From DATFQE01 sp963738205 (lineage in GTDB: Bacteria; Actinomycetota; Thermoleophilia; Gaiellales; Gaiellaceae): a stretch of DNA of 64,000 nt. Of the stretch, positions 37,409 to 45,242 are shown one piece after another; the stretch's first letter is position 1, and the number at the start of each line of letters is the position of its first letter. The DNA is taken from assembly GCA_963738205.1 (NCBI GenBank), contig CAVTVQ010000007.1, positions 372,001 through 436,000 on the forward strand, written 5' to 3'. Both the position numbers and the translations under genes were made by a program. The notes under the pieces are model-generated. The model was given only the letters and a program-made list of their open reading frames with translations, was not told where the DNA came from and searched no databases.

Positions 37409-38196
37409 TGATGCCGGTCAACGCGGACATGGCCACGCTGCTCGAGTTGATCGCCTGCCCCTCCTGCCGAAGTGCCTTGACCGGCGACTCCGCGCAGTTG
37501 CGATGCACCGGATGCGCCGAGTCCTTCGCGGTTCAGGGAGGCGTGCCGATCCTCGACCATGCGGCGAGTCTGCACAAGCCGTCACTACTGGGACGGCTCC
37601 ATTACGCCCTTCTCGGGGACCCCCGCATCTACGACTTCCAGCAGGCTCACGGCGGCGGCCCTAAGGTCGCCGAACAAGTTCAAAATGAGCTCGACGGCGT
37701 CGGCGGCGCCGCGGTGCTCGACATCGGCGCCGGTACCGGCATGGTAGGCGGGCTGCTTCCGCCAGATGCACGCTACATCTGGTTTGACAACGACACGTTG
37801 AAGCTTCGCGGACTGCTCTCCAAGGGGATCGATTGTCTCGCGGTACTCGGAGATGCCTCGCGTCTTCCCTTCAAGTCTCAAGCGGCAGACTGGGGGGTGA
37901 TGGTCGAGGTGTCGCATCATCTGCGAGATGAAGCGCTAAAGGCGTGCTTCGAGGAGACGGCACGGGTTACGCGGGAACGCTTTGTCTTCGTCGACGCGGT
38001 GCGCGGGCCACGGCTGCGCAGCAACCTCCTGTGGCAACTCGACCTCGGCCGCTTTCCGCACAGCGAGGATGAGCTCCTCGCCGCTCTCGCAGGGAGCTTC
38101 GAGCTCGAAAAGATCGAGCGCTTCCGCATCCATCACGACTACCTGCTGTGCGTGTGCCGCCCTGCTGGAGGGCGCCGCGTATCCTCCAGCCGATGA
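37405..38196 (+). CDS. SAM methyltransferase with Trm112-like N-terminal region
   Basis: 263 residues. ATG 37405 overlaps the previous stop; ATG codons also at 37408 (out of frame by the stop) and 37411. ELIACPSCRSALTGDSAQLR and CTGCAESFAVQGGVPIL form the zinc-ribbon-like start, followed by VLDIGAGTGMVGGLLP (SAM), DASRLPFKSQAADWGVMVEV and SHHLRDEALKACFEETARVT. Ends LLCVCRPAGGRRVSSSR. Its last bases hold a TATCCT box and its stop overlaps a small ORF. Likely a sugar or lipid-carrier methyltransferase. Confidence 0.86.
   Translation: MMMPVNADMATLLELIACPSCRSALTGDSAQLRCTGCAESFAVQGGVPILDHAASLHKPSLLGRLHYALLGDPRIYDFQQAHGGGPKVAEQVQNELDGVGGAAVLDIGAGTGMVGGLLPPDARYIWFDNDTLKLRGLLSKGIDCLAVLGDASRLPFKSQAADWGVMVEVSHHLRDEALKACFEETARVTRERFVFVDAVRGPRLRSNLLWQLDLGRFPHSEDELLAALAGSFELEKIERFRIHHDYLLCVCRPAGGRRVSSSR
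38180..38185 (+). promoter_or_regulatory. -10-like box TATCCT inside the end of the methyltransferase gene
   Basis: TATCCT ends 7 nt before ATG 38193 of the small ORF, the same arrangement as at the start of larger genes. Confidence 0.45.
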
Positions 38197-38288
38197 TGAC
38201 GGCGCCGGCCAGCACGCCCGCTTCGGAATCTCTCCTGGCTTGTGCCGTTCCAGCTGGTGCTCTGCTCCTTGCACGAAGGGCGCGATGA
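38193..38288 (+). CDS. Small ORF of 31 residues linking methyltransferase and epimerase
   Basis: Starts MMTAPASTPASESLLACAVP and ends AGALLLARRAR: a short Ala-rich peptide with a hydrophobic middle and a basic end. It overlaps the upstream stop as ATGA (38193-38196) and the downstream epimerase start as ATGA (38285-38288), and has a TATCCT box 7 nt before its ATG. It could be a translational-coupling leader or a tiny membrane peptide. I recognise no family. Confidence 0.45.
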   Translation: MMTAPASTPASESLLACAVPAGALLLARRAR

Positions 38289-39250
38289 AAGCGGTCGTAA
38301 CGGGATGCGCGGGCTTCATCGGCTCGCAGCTCAGCGAATCGCTGCTGAACGATGGCCACGAGGTGGTCGGAGTCGATGGTCTGATCGATACATACGACGC
38401 CGACGTGAAGCTCAGAAATCTCGAGGCGGCGAAGGAGTTCGACAGCTTCCGGTTCCTCACACTCGATCTCGCCGAAGCGCCACTCGCCCCTCTTGTCGAG
38501 GAGTGCGACACGATCTTTCACCTTGCCGCCGAGCCGGGCGTTCGAACCAGCTGGGGCGACCGGTTCGAGTCATACACGAGGAACAACGTCGTCGCGACCC
38601 AGCGGCTGCTCGAGGCTGCCAAGCAGTGGCCGGACAAGCGCGTCGTCTTCGCCTCCTCGTCGTCGGTCTACGGCGATGCCGAACTGCTTCCGACTCCCGA
38701 GGACGTTCTGCCGAGGCCGTTTTCGCCCTACGGCGTGACGAAGCTTGCCGCGGAGCACCTCTGCGGCCTGTACCGAGGCAACTATGGGGTCGCGACCATC
38801 TCGCTCCGCTACTTCTCGACGTACGGGCCGCGGCAACGGCCTGACATGGCGTTCCATCGGTTCTGCCGTGCGGCATTGCGCAGGGAGCCGCTTGTGGTAT
38901 TCGGCAGCGGTGAGCAGACGCGTGACTTCACGTTCGCAGCGGACGTGGTCGCTGCGACGCGGGCGGCTGCGATCGCGCCGGCCGCGCCTGGCCAGGTCTA
39001 CAACGTCGGCGGCGGATCGCGCGTGAGCGTCAACGAGGCGCTCGATCTCATCGCGTCCTTCGCCGGACGGTCGTTGGAGGTGCGTCGCCGCGAGTCGGAG
39101 AAAGGTGATGTCTGGAACACCGGAGCCGACACATCGCGAGCGCGGCGCGATCTCGGCTTCGACCCCACGACGTCCGTCCATGACGGATTGCAAGCCGAAT
39201 TCCAGTGGATGCTGGATCAAGAGCGGCGCCCCGTCCGCGCAAGCGGCTGA
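38285..39250 (+). CDS. NAD-dependent nucleotide-sugar epimerase (UDP-glucuronate epimerase/decarboxylase-like)
   Basis: 321-residue extended SDR. MKAVVTGCAGFIGSQLSESL (NAD site), DGLIDTYDADVKLRNLE, IFHLAAEPGVRTSWGDRFES, FASSSSVYGDAELLPTPED, FSPYGVTKLAAEHL (Y-x3-K), LRYFSTYGPRQRPDMAFHRF and EQTRDFTFAADVV. The EPGVRTSWG segment is typical of UDP-glucuronate 4-epimerases and related enzymes, which would fit the dehydrogenases making UDP-uronic acids. 4-epimerase and decarboxylase cannot be told apart by eye. Complete. Confidence 0.88.
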   Translation: MKAVVTGCAGFIGSQLSESLLNDGHEVVGVDGLIDTYDADVKLRNLEAAKEFDSFRFLTLDLAEAPLAPLVEECDTIFHLAAEPGVRTSWGDRFESYTRNNVVATQRLLEAAKQWPDKRVVFASSSSVYGDAELLPTPEDVLPRPFSPYGVTKLAAEHLCGLYRGNYGVATISLRYFSTYGPRQRPDMAFHRFCRAALRREPLVVFGSGEQTRDFTFAADVVAATRAAAIAPAAPGQVYNVGGGSRVSVNEALDLIASFAGRSLEVRRRESEKGDVWNTGADTSRARRDLGFDPTTSVHDGLQAEFQWMLDQERRPVRASG

Positions 39251-39364
39251 AGCTGATTACCGGTGTCGAGTCATCGCCGCCCCAAGGACAGGCCTGACGG
39301 CTCTGCCGAAGCTGAAAGAGCCGCAAAGGCCCTAAATCCGGCCCCCAATCGCTCGGATGGGGTC

Positions 39365-40216
39365 ATGGACACAGAGGGTCCGGCCTTGTGCGTAGTGTGC
39401 GGTGACACCAGCAGGTCCGCCGGCTCGCGCAAAGGCAGCTGGCTGTACCGCCGGTGCAAGATGTGCGGGCTTCTCGCGTTGGATCCGCTGCCGACGGAGC
39501 AGCAGATCCATGACCACTACCGCTCACGGTTCCGGCACGCTAATTACGAGGTCGCCCGCCGGTTTGCCGACCCCTACCGACGCGTCCACTCCGACCTCGC
39601 CGACTGGATCGACGTACGACCCGGTGGCCGGGTGCTCGACATCGGTTGTTTCACGGGCGAGCTGCTCGCCATCCTCGTCCACCGTGATGTAGAAGTACAC
39701 GGCGTCGAGCTGCAAGCCGACGCCGCAGCGATAGCAAACGAGCGCCTCGGCGGCCGCGTCATCCAAGGGGACATCGCGACGGTCGACCTGGCGCCGAGGT
39801 CCTTCGATGCAGTCACTATCATGGCCGTGATCGAGCACGTGCTTGATCCGGCGGCACTGATCCACCGCACGCGAGAGTTGCTCAAGCCAGGCGGCCGGCT
39901 CTACCTCCAAACTCCAAACGCCTCGAGTGTCGCCGCGCGAATCCTTCGTGGCGCGTGGCCGGCGCTAGTCCCGGTCGAGCACATCCATCTGTTCAGCGAA
40001 CGGGCGCTCACGATGTTGCTCGAGCAGGAAGGGTTCGAGGATGTGAGGACGCGTGTCCATGTGAAGTGGTTGCCGGTCGAGTTCGTCTATGACCAGTTGG
40101 CGACCTTCGGTGGCGCGGGCTGGCAACGCTCGTTTCGGCCGGTCGCTCGCGTGCTAAGGGGCAGGGTGCTTCCGTTCTACGGCGGAGAGATGCTCATCTC
40201 CGCGACCCACCGCTAA
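39365..40216 (+). CDS. Class I SAM methyltransferase with N-terminal zinc ribbon
   Basis: 283 residues from ATG 39365. N-terminus CVVCGDTSR and, about 25 residues on, YRRCKMCGLLALDPLPTEQQ, a C-x2-C pair typical of Methyltransf_23-type sugar methyltransferases. SAM site GRVLDIGCFTGELLAIL, VHGVELQADAAAIA, AVTIMAVIEHVLDPAALI, KPGGRLYLQTPNASS and EHIHLFSERALTMLLEQEGF. Ends with a segment that may touch the membrane (FYGGEMLISATHR). The 114-bp gap before it contains only a weak hairpin (CGGCTCT at 39298-39304 with AGAGCCG at 39317-39323). Confidence 0.88.
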   Translation: MDTEGPALCVVCGDTSRSAGSRKGSWLYRRCKMCGLLALDPLPTEQQIHDHYRSRFRHANYEVARRFADPYRRVHSDLADWIDVRPGGRVLDIGCFTGELLAILVHRDVEVHGVELQADAAAIANERLGGRVIQGDIATVDLAPRSFDAVTIMAVIEHVLDPAALIHRTRELLKPGGRLYLQTPNASSVAARILRGAWPALVPVEHIHLFSERALTMLLEQEGFEDVRTRVHVKWLPVEFVYDQLATFGGAGWQRSFRPVARVLRGRVLPFYGGEMLISATHR

Positions 40217-40337
40217 CTCCAGCCGCCACTTTCCGAAGGAGGTTGCGCGACGTGTCCTTGATCATCGGCCCATGGATAGACACGGCGGCAGATTGCGCTC
40301 CGCTTGCCCCCAAGCACGCATCGGCCTTTGGGCGCTG

Positions 40338-40343
40338 TACCCT
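40338..40343 (+). promoter_or_regulatory. -10-like box TACCCT
   Basis: TACCCT ends 7 nt before ATG 40351. The 120 bp before it hold no other feature I can support. Confidence 0.5.
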
Positions 40344-40350
40344 CGCCGCG

Positions 40351-40791
40351 ATGGCCGAGGAACGCACACAGCCACCGATTGACGTCGAGCACCTAGTCCC
40401 GCGCCTCACGCAGCAGCTGAACGAGGAGCGGGCCGCCGGCGCCTACTCGGACGATCTCTCCGGCTTCGAGTTGCGGACACCCTCAGCTGAGCAGGCTGCA
40501 GGGGCTCGAGTCCGGTTTCGGCCGGAGCTCGGCTTCTCGTCGAAGCCGGTGATCGGCGTGCCGATCACGCTCGTTAAGCGTGTGTTGCTGAGGTTGCAGC
40601 TCTTCGTCTTCGACGATCTGGCGCGGCAGGCAGACGAGGCCATCGAGCAAGTCGAGAACCGGCTTGAGGTCGAGATCGCCACGCGCGAGCGGCTCGAGAG
40701 CGAATTCCAGAGAAGGATTCGCGAGTTGGAGGACAAGATCCGCGTTCTCGAGAATTCAGCGGGCCCGGCCAGTCAGCGCCGGGCGAGGTAG
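40351..40791 (+). CDS. Small coiled-coil protein of unknown function
   Basis: 146 residues. The N-terminal part is charged (MAEERTQPPIDVEHLVPRL). The middle has a short hydrophobic patch (VIGVPITLVKRVLLRLQLFV) that is not a convincing membrane helix, and residues about 95-140 form a heptad-rich coiled coil (DEAIEQVENRLEVEI, ERLESEFQRRIRELEDKI). Such N-terminal arms are common on glycosyl- and methyltransferases in surface-glycan clusters, so this may be a detached partner domain. The start is set by the TACCCT box. The 3' end overlaps the converging FkbM gene by 19 bp. Confidence 0.7.
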   Translation: MAEERTQPPIDVEHLVPRLTQQLNEERAAGAYSDDLSGFELRTPSAEQAAGARVRFRPELGFSSKPVIGVPITLVKRVLLRLQLFVFDDLARQADEAIEQVENRLEVEIATRERLESEFQRRIRELEDKIRVLENSAGPASQRRAR

Positions 40792-41732
40792 AGCATCCAG
40801 TCCTGGCCGACCTGGCGGGTCACGAGCTCGTCGACGGTCACAGGCTTGATCTCGCCGTCGACGTCGATGTAGCGAAGCCGGAATCCCGCCTCCTGGATCA
40901 GGGCGATGAAGCTCCGCGGATCGTCGTAGCGGTCGACGTTCAGCTCGAGGATCACGACGATCTCCGGATGGTCGGCGAGCGTCCGCTCCATGCCCCGCCA
41001 GACGCTCTCCTCGGCTCCTTCGACGTCGATCTTGATCAGGTCGACCCGCGGCCAATCGCGAGTCAGCGCGTCAATGGTCACGGACTCCACCTCGACCACG
41101 GCGTCCGTCGGCCCGGCCTCCTGGGAGAGACGGGCGTTCAGGCTCCGCCGGGCAGGGACGACCAGCTGCAGCTTCCGGCCGTCCGTGTCCGTCGCGGCGT
41201 TCCGCGCCACGGTCACGTTCGGGAAACCGTTGACGTCGAGCGTCTCGCGCAGCAGCTCGGCGAGCCTCGGCGTCGGCTCCACCGGCACGACGCGGCCTTG
41301 AGGGCCGGCTGCGTCCGCCATCACGAGCGTGAAGTAACCGTGATTGGCGCCGACGTCGAGGCAATGCCAGCCGGGCCGCAGCGTCCGAGCAAGCGCGACC
41401 GTGATCCAGGACTCCCAGTAACCGTCCATCGACAGGTGCGGCGTGATGCCCGTCTCCTGCGCGTCGGCGTACATCAGGTACTTGCCCAGCACGCGGCAGA
41501 GCAGTGTCTGCTCACCGAGGTAGATCGACCGCGACGCCTGCCGCGAGGTGACCTCGAGAAGACCGCGGTCCAGGAGATGCGCGGGTAGCGCCGAATGCGG
41601 CTGCGGCGGGCTCGCAGTGGCCTCGGGCGTCAGCGCGACGGGCGCCGGACCGGTGCGCCCGCTCAAGCGTCGAGCTCCCCGGACAACGTGCCGAAGAGGC
41701 GTCCGAGCAAGGTGTGATCTGACCCCGGCGAT
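40773..41732 (-). CDS. FkbM-family methyltransferase, start uncertain
   Basis: About 319 residues. HCLDVGANHGYFTLVMADAA (SAM site), VVPVEPTPRLAELLRETLDV, NVTVARNAATDTDG, and VDLIKIDVEGAEESVWRGME, the full FkbM signature. The conserved fold starts near GLLEVTSRQASRSIYLGEQ. Upstream codons HLARTPLRHVVRGARR look coding, but there is no ATG or GTG before them without overlapping the divergent gene. The leaderless pattern would put the start at ATC 41732, 10 nt after TACAGT; TTG 41666 is the conventional alternative. Codons stay open to 41990. Probable sugar O-methyltransferase. Confidence 0.83.
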   Translation of the reverse strand: MAGVRSHLARTPLRHVVRGARRLSGRTGPAPVALTPEATASPPQPHSALPAHLLDRGLLEVTSRQASRSIYLGEQTLLCRVLGKYLMYADAQETGITPHLSMDGYWESWITVALARTLRPGWHCLDVGANHGYFTLVMADAAGPQGRVVPVEPTPRLAELLRETLDVNGFPNVTVARNAATDTDGRKLQLVVPARRSLNARLSQEAGPTDAVVEVESVTIDALTRDWPRVDLIKIDVEGAEESVWRGMERTLADHPEIVVILELNVDRYDDPRSFIALIQEAGFRLRYIDVDGEIKPVTVDELVTRQVGQDWMLYLARR

Positions 41733-41742
41733 GGTGTGCCAG

Positions 41743-41748
41743 ACTGTA
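41743..41748 (-). promoter_or_regulatory. -10-like box TACAGT
   Basis: Minus-strand TACAGT in the 50-bp gap between the FkbM gene and the divergent methyltransferase at 41785. The first in-frame candidate start codon at suitable distance is ATC. Confidence 0.35.
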
Positions 41749-41784
41749 TGCGATGCCCTCCGGTGACTGCTCCAAAGCCGCTCG

Positions 41785-42792
41785 GTGAGCGCTGAGAGCG
41801 CGCCCGCGCGCTCCTTCAAGGGCAGCGTGCGATCAGTTGCGAAGAGGCTCATGTGGCCGGCGAGGCGCTTCTTCGATCCTCGGTTCAGCGCCGTCCTACA
41901 GGAAATCGACGGCATCAAACGGATCGCCGCCGCCGACGCGGCCGCCGCCACCGAGATCGCCACGTTCACAGGCCGTTCGCTCGACACCATCCTCGCTCAC
42001 GTCGAGGAGCAGGGGCGCGCGCTCGCCGAACTCAGGCAGCGGGTCGCCTTCGATCCGGACTCCCCGCATTCCGTGGACGAGCTCGACCCGAACACCGCCC
42101 GGATCCTCAACTACGCGTCTAGCCATGAGGGCTATGCCGCCCAGGCCAACCTATGGTTCAACCCCTCGCTCCTGGTCGCGTACGAGCCGCGGGAGGTCGA
42201 GCTGCGGTGGGTCAACGAGCGAATCGTCGAGGTGCCGTACGCGTTTCGCGCGCTGTCCGGTGTCCCGGCCGGCGCCAAGGTGCTGGACGTCGGGGCAAGC
42301 GAGAGCTCGGTCTGCCTGTCGCTCGCGACGCTCGGGTACGAGGTGACCGCAGTCGACCCCCGGCCGAACCCCCTCTCGCACGAACGGCTTCGCGTGGTCG
42401 CCGCGGCGATCGAGGCCTGGCAGGACGACCGGGAGTTCGACGCGGTCGTCTGCCTGTCGACGATCGAGCACATCGGCACGGCCGCCTACGACCAGGATGC
42501 GAGCGATCAGCGCCTCGACCTCGAGGCGATGAAGCGGATCCGCGAGCTGACGCGGCCGGACGGACTGCTCGTGCTGACTACCGCCGTCGGCCGACCATCG
42601 GTCGACGAGCGCGGCCGGGTCTACGACCGCAAAGGGCTCGACGAGCTCCTCGGCGGCTGGGATGTGACTGACCTGACGCTCGTCCAGCGGCGCGGCGCCA
42701 CGAGCTGGCTCACCGTCGAAGAGCCGATCGAGGAGCTCGACCCGAACGCCGAGACGGTCGCGATGATCACCGCAACCAAGACGGCCGACTGA
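41785..42792 (+). CDS. SAM methyltransferase with N-terminal coiled coil
   Basis: 335 residues. Residues about 30-85 are helical with coiled-coil character (LQEIDGIKRIAAADAAAATE, LDTILAHVEEQGRALAELRQ). The methyltransferase domain follows: GAKVLDVGASESSVCLSLAT (motif I with S-E-S-S in place of G-x-G), VTAVDPRPNPLSHERL, FDAVVCLSTIEHIG and DGLLVLTTAVGRPSVDERGR. GTG start at 41785. The CTG beginning the next GT4 gene overlaps its TGA. Coiled coil plus methyltransferase recalls chain-terminating enzymes of ABC-exported O-antigens, but no kinase domain is present. Confidence 0.84.
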   Translation: MSAESAPARSFKGSVRSVAKRLMWPARRFFDPRFSAVLQEIDGIKRIAAADAAAATEIATFTGRSLDTILAHVEEQGRALAELRQRVAFDPDSPHSVDELDPNTARILNYASSHEGYAAQANLWFNPSLLVAYEPREVELRWVNERIVEVPYAFRALSGVPAGAKVLDVGASESSVCLSLATLGYEVTAVDPRPNPLSHERLRVVAAAIEAWQDDREFDAVVCLSTIEHIGTAAYDQDASDQRLDLEAMKRIRELTRPDGLLVLTTAVGRPSVDERGRVYDRKGLDELLGGWDVTDLTLVQRRGATSWLTVEEPIEELDPNAETVAMITATKTAD

Positions 42793-43949
42793 TCACGGCG
42801 ATCCGCGTTCTCTTCGACATCCAGGCGCTGCAGAACCCGTGGTCGGCCGAGCGCGGGATCGGTCGGCACGTGCACGAACTCGCACTCGCCCTGGGTCGCT
42901 GGCACCCGGAGATCGAGCCGTGGTTCGTGCTGAACCCCGCGCTGCCCGTCCCTGCGCCGGTCGAGGAGCTGAGCGGGCACGGCCAGCTCTCACCAGCGGA
43001 CGACACCGAGTTCGCCGGCGATGCGATCTACCACATCCCCTCCCCGCTCGAGCCCGTTTCCCTCGACCGCCTGTGGCCGCCAAACCTTCGCTCCTCCGCC
43101 CTGGTGGTCACGCTCCACGACCTGATCCCCGCGGTCTTCCCGGACGAGAACATGCCCGACCCGGCGGTGCGACGCTTCTACTGGGCGAGGCTAGAGCTGC
43201 TGCGGCAAGCCGAGCGTGTCCTGAGCGTCTCGCATGCGACCGCGCACGACGCGGTGCGGCTGCTCGGCTCTCGTCCAGATCGGCTCACCGTCACGGGCGG
43301 TGGCGTCTCCGACAACTTCGCGCCTCCGGAGAGCCATGCAGCCGCCCTGGCCGCACTACAGCACCTACGACCGGAGATCGACGACGAGTTCCTGCTGTAC
43401 ACCGGCGGGATGGACTACCGCAAGAACGTCAGCGGGCTGCTCTCCGCGTACGCGGGCCTCCCCGAGGAGCTTCGTCAGAGCTACAAGCTGGTGATCGTCG
43501 GCCGGCTAGGGCTCGAGGACGTCAACGGGCCGTTCGCGGGGCTGGCCGAGTCGCTCGGCATCGCCGACAGAGTCGTCTTCACCGGGTACGTCACCGACGA
43601 GGAGCTGGTCCGCCTCTACCAGGCTACGACCCTGTTCGTGTTTCCCTCGCTGTACGAGGGGTTCGGTCTGCCGGTCGTCGAAGCGCTTGCCTGCGGCGCC
43701 CCGGCGATCGTCGGCCGGAACTCGTCGCTGGTCGAGCTCGTCGACCGCGAGGAAGCGCTCTTCGACCCGGCTGACCCGTCGGCGATTCGGTCGGCGCTCG
43801 TGCGGGCGCTGACCGACGGCGAGCTCCTCGAACGCCTGCGCCGGCCGAGCATCCGCGACGACTTTTCCTGGCGCAGGATCGCGGAGCGGACGGTCGAGGC
43901 CTACGACGAGATCGCCCGGCGCCGAGACGGGGCTTTCCTCACGCGCTGA
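42789..43949 (+). CDS. GT4-family glycosyltransferase, apparent CTG start
   Basis: 386 residues if it starts at 42789. The N-terminal strand IRVLFDIQALQNPWSAERGI followed by GRHVHELA (G-x-G-R loop) is essential to the fold and lies before the first ATG/GTG codon, GTG 42870. The only codon in the usual overlap position is CTG, forming CTGA with the previous stop as neighbours form GTGA. Other motifs: VTLHDLIPAVFPDENMP, LYTGGMDYRKNVSGLL and E290-x7-E298 in YEGFGLPVVEALACG. Related to mannosyltransferase-type GT4 enzymes (WbdB/MtfB-like). Confidence 0.88.
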   Translation: MITAIRVLFDIQALQNPWSAERGIGRHVHELALALGRWHPEIEPWFVLNPALPVPAPVEELSGHGQLSPADDTEFAGDAIYHIPSPLEPVSLDRLWPPNLRSSALVVTLHDLIPAVFPDENMPDPAVRRFYWARLELLRQAERVLSVSHATAHDAVRLLGSRPDRLTVTGGGVSDNFAPPESHAAALAALQHLRPEIDDEFLLYTGGMDYRKNVSGLLSAYAGLPEELRQSYKLVIVGRLGLEDVNGPFAGLAESLGIADRVVFTGYVTDEELVRLYQATTLFVFPSLYEGFGLPVVEALACGAPAIVGRNSSLVELVDREEALFDPADPSAIRSALVRALTDGELLERLRRPSIRDDFSWRRIAERTVEAYDEIARRRDGAFLTR

Positions 43950-43966
43950 TCAAGGGGACCGGCGGC

Positions 43967-43972
43967 TACGAT
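43967..43972 (+). promoter_or_regulatory. -10-like box TACGAT
   Basis: TACGAT ends 6 nt before ATG 43979, in the 29-bp gap after the GT4 gene. No recognisable -35. Confidence 0.5.
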
Positions 43973-43978
43973 CCCGCG

Positions 43979-45226
43979 ATGACGCCTGAGGGGGCAGGTA
44001 TGCGTTCGGCGGCCGAGCTGGATCGGAGCTCGGCAGCGCCGACAGCGACGCCGGCGGAGGCCGTAGACGAGCCGCGCGAGCCGGAGCTCTCGGTCGTGAT
44101 GCCGTGCCTGAACGAGGCACGCACGATCGCCATCTGCATCCGCAAGGCGCAGGAGTCGTTCGCGCACATCGGGATCGTCGGCGAGGTGGTCGTCGCGGAC
44201 AACGGCTCGACCGACGGCTCGCAGCAGATCGCGGAGGAGCTTGGTGCGCGCGTCGTTCCGGTCGAGAGGCGGGGCTACGGAGCTGCGCTCACCGGCGGGA
44301 TCGCCGCAGCGCGCGGCCGCTGGGTGATCATGGGCGACGCCGACGACAGCTACGACTTCAGCGCGCTCGAGCCGTTCGTCCAGCAGTTGCGCGAGGGCTA
44401 CGACCTCGTGGCCGGCAACCGCTTCAAGGGCGGCATCCACCCGGACGCCATGCCCAAGCTGCACAGGTGGCTCGGTAATCCCGCGCTCTCGTTCATCAGT
44501 CGCCGTCTCTACAGGACAGCGTGCGGCGACATCTACTGCGGGCTGCGCGGCTTCGACCGCCAGAAGATCGCCGCACTCGACGTCCGCTCGTCGGGCATGG
44601 AGTTCGCGATCGAGATGATCGTCAAGGCCACGATGCAGGGCCTCCGCGTCACGGAGGTGCCGACGACGCTCTCGCCCGACGCCGAAGGCCGCGTCCCGCA
44701 CCTCAATACCTGGCGGGACGGGTGGAAGTCGCTGCGGCTGCTGCTGCTCTACAGCCCTAGGTGGCTCTTCCTCTATCCGGGCTTGGTCCTCTTCGCTGTC
44801 GGCCTGGCCGGGATGGTGTGGCTCATCCCAGGCGAGCGCTCGATCGCGGGCGTCGGTTTCGACGTCAGCACGCTGCTCTACTTCGCGCTGGCGGTGATCG
44901 TCGGCCTGGAGGCGATCTTTTTCTTCCTGACGGCGCGGTGGTTCGGGATCAGCGAGGGCTTGCTCCCGGAGGATCCGCTCATCCGCAGGATCGTGGAACG
45001 GCCGCGTCGCCTCGAGTGGGCCTTGCTGGTCGGCGTGCTCCTCGTCGCGGCCGGTCTCGGCCTGTCGCTGTACGCGGTGACCACGTGGAACGACGCGGGC
45101 TTCGGTCAGCTCAACTACCCCGACACGCTGCGCATCGTCATCCCCGGAGCGACGCTGATCGCCTGCGGGATGCAGACGGTGCTGTCCGCGCTCTTCCTTG
45201 GCGTGCTTGGGTTGCGGCGCCGGTAG
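43979..45226 (+). CDS. GT2-family glycosyltransferase with C-terminal membrane domain
   Basis: 415 residues. The N-terminal 35 residues are unstructured. The GT-A domain has LSVVMPCLNEARTIAICIRK, VVVADNGSTDGSQQIAEEL, GYGAALTGGIAAARGRWVIM and the metal site GDADDSYDF. After about residue 255 come four hydrophobic helices (LFLYPGLVLFAVGLAGMVWL; LYFALAVIVGLEAIFFFLTA; LLVGVLLVAAGLGLSLYAV; the last near the C-terminus). This is the layout of DPM-like enzymes with membrane anchors that charge a polyprenyl phosphate. It directly precedes a GT-C-like gene that could use its product. Complete. Confidence 0.9.
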   Translation: MTPEGAGMRSAAELDRSSAAPTATPAEAVDEPREPELSVVMPCLNEARTIAICIRKAQESFAHIGIVGEVVVADNGSTDGSQQIAEELGARVVPVERRGYGAALTGGIAAARGRWVIMGDADDSYDFSALEPFVQQLREGYDLVAGNRFKGGIHPDAMPKLHRWLGNPALSFISRRLYRTACGDIYCGLRGFDRQKIAALDVRSSGMEFAIEMIVKATMQGLRVTEVPTTLSPDAEGRVPHLNTWRDGWKSLRLLLLYSPRWLFLYPGLVLFAVGLAGMVWLIPGERSIAGVGFDVSTLLYFALAVIVGLEAIFFFLTARWFGISEGLLPEDPLIRRIVERPRRLEWALLVGVLLVAAGLGLSLYAVTTWNDAGFGQLNYPDTLRIVIPGATLIACGMQTVLSALFLGVLGLRRR

Positions 45227-45242
45227 GGGTCGCACGGGCCAA

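Noticed and set aside
39298..39323. Hairpin CGGCTCT/AGAGCCG after the epimerase gene as a terminator
   Set aside because: Only a 7-bp stem with a 12-nt loop and no T-run. Too weak to call.
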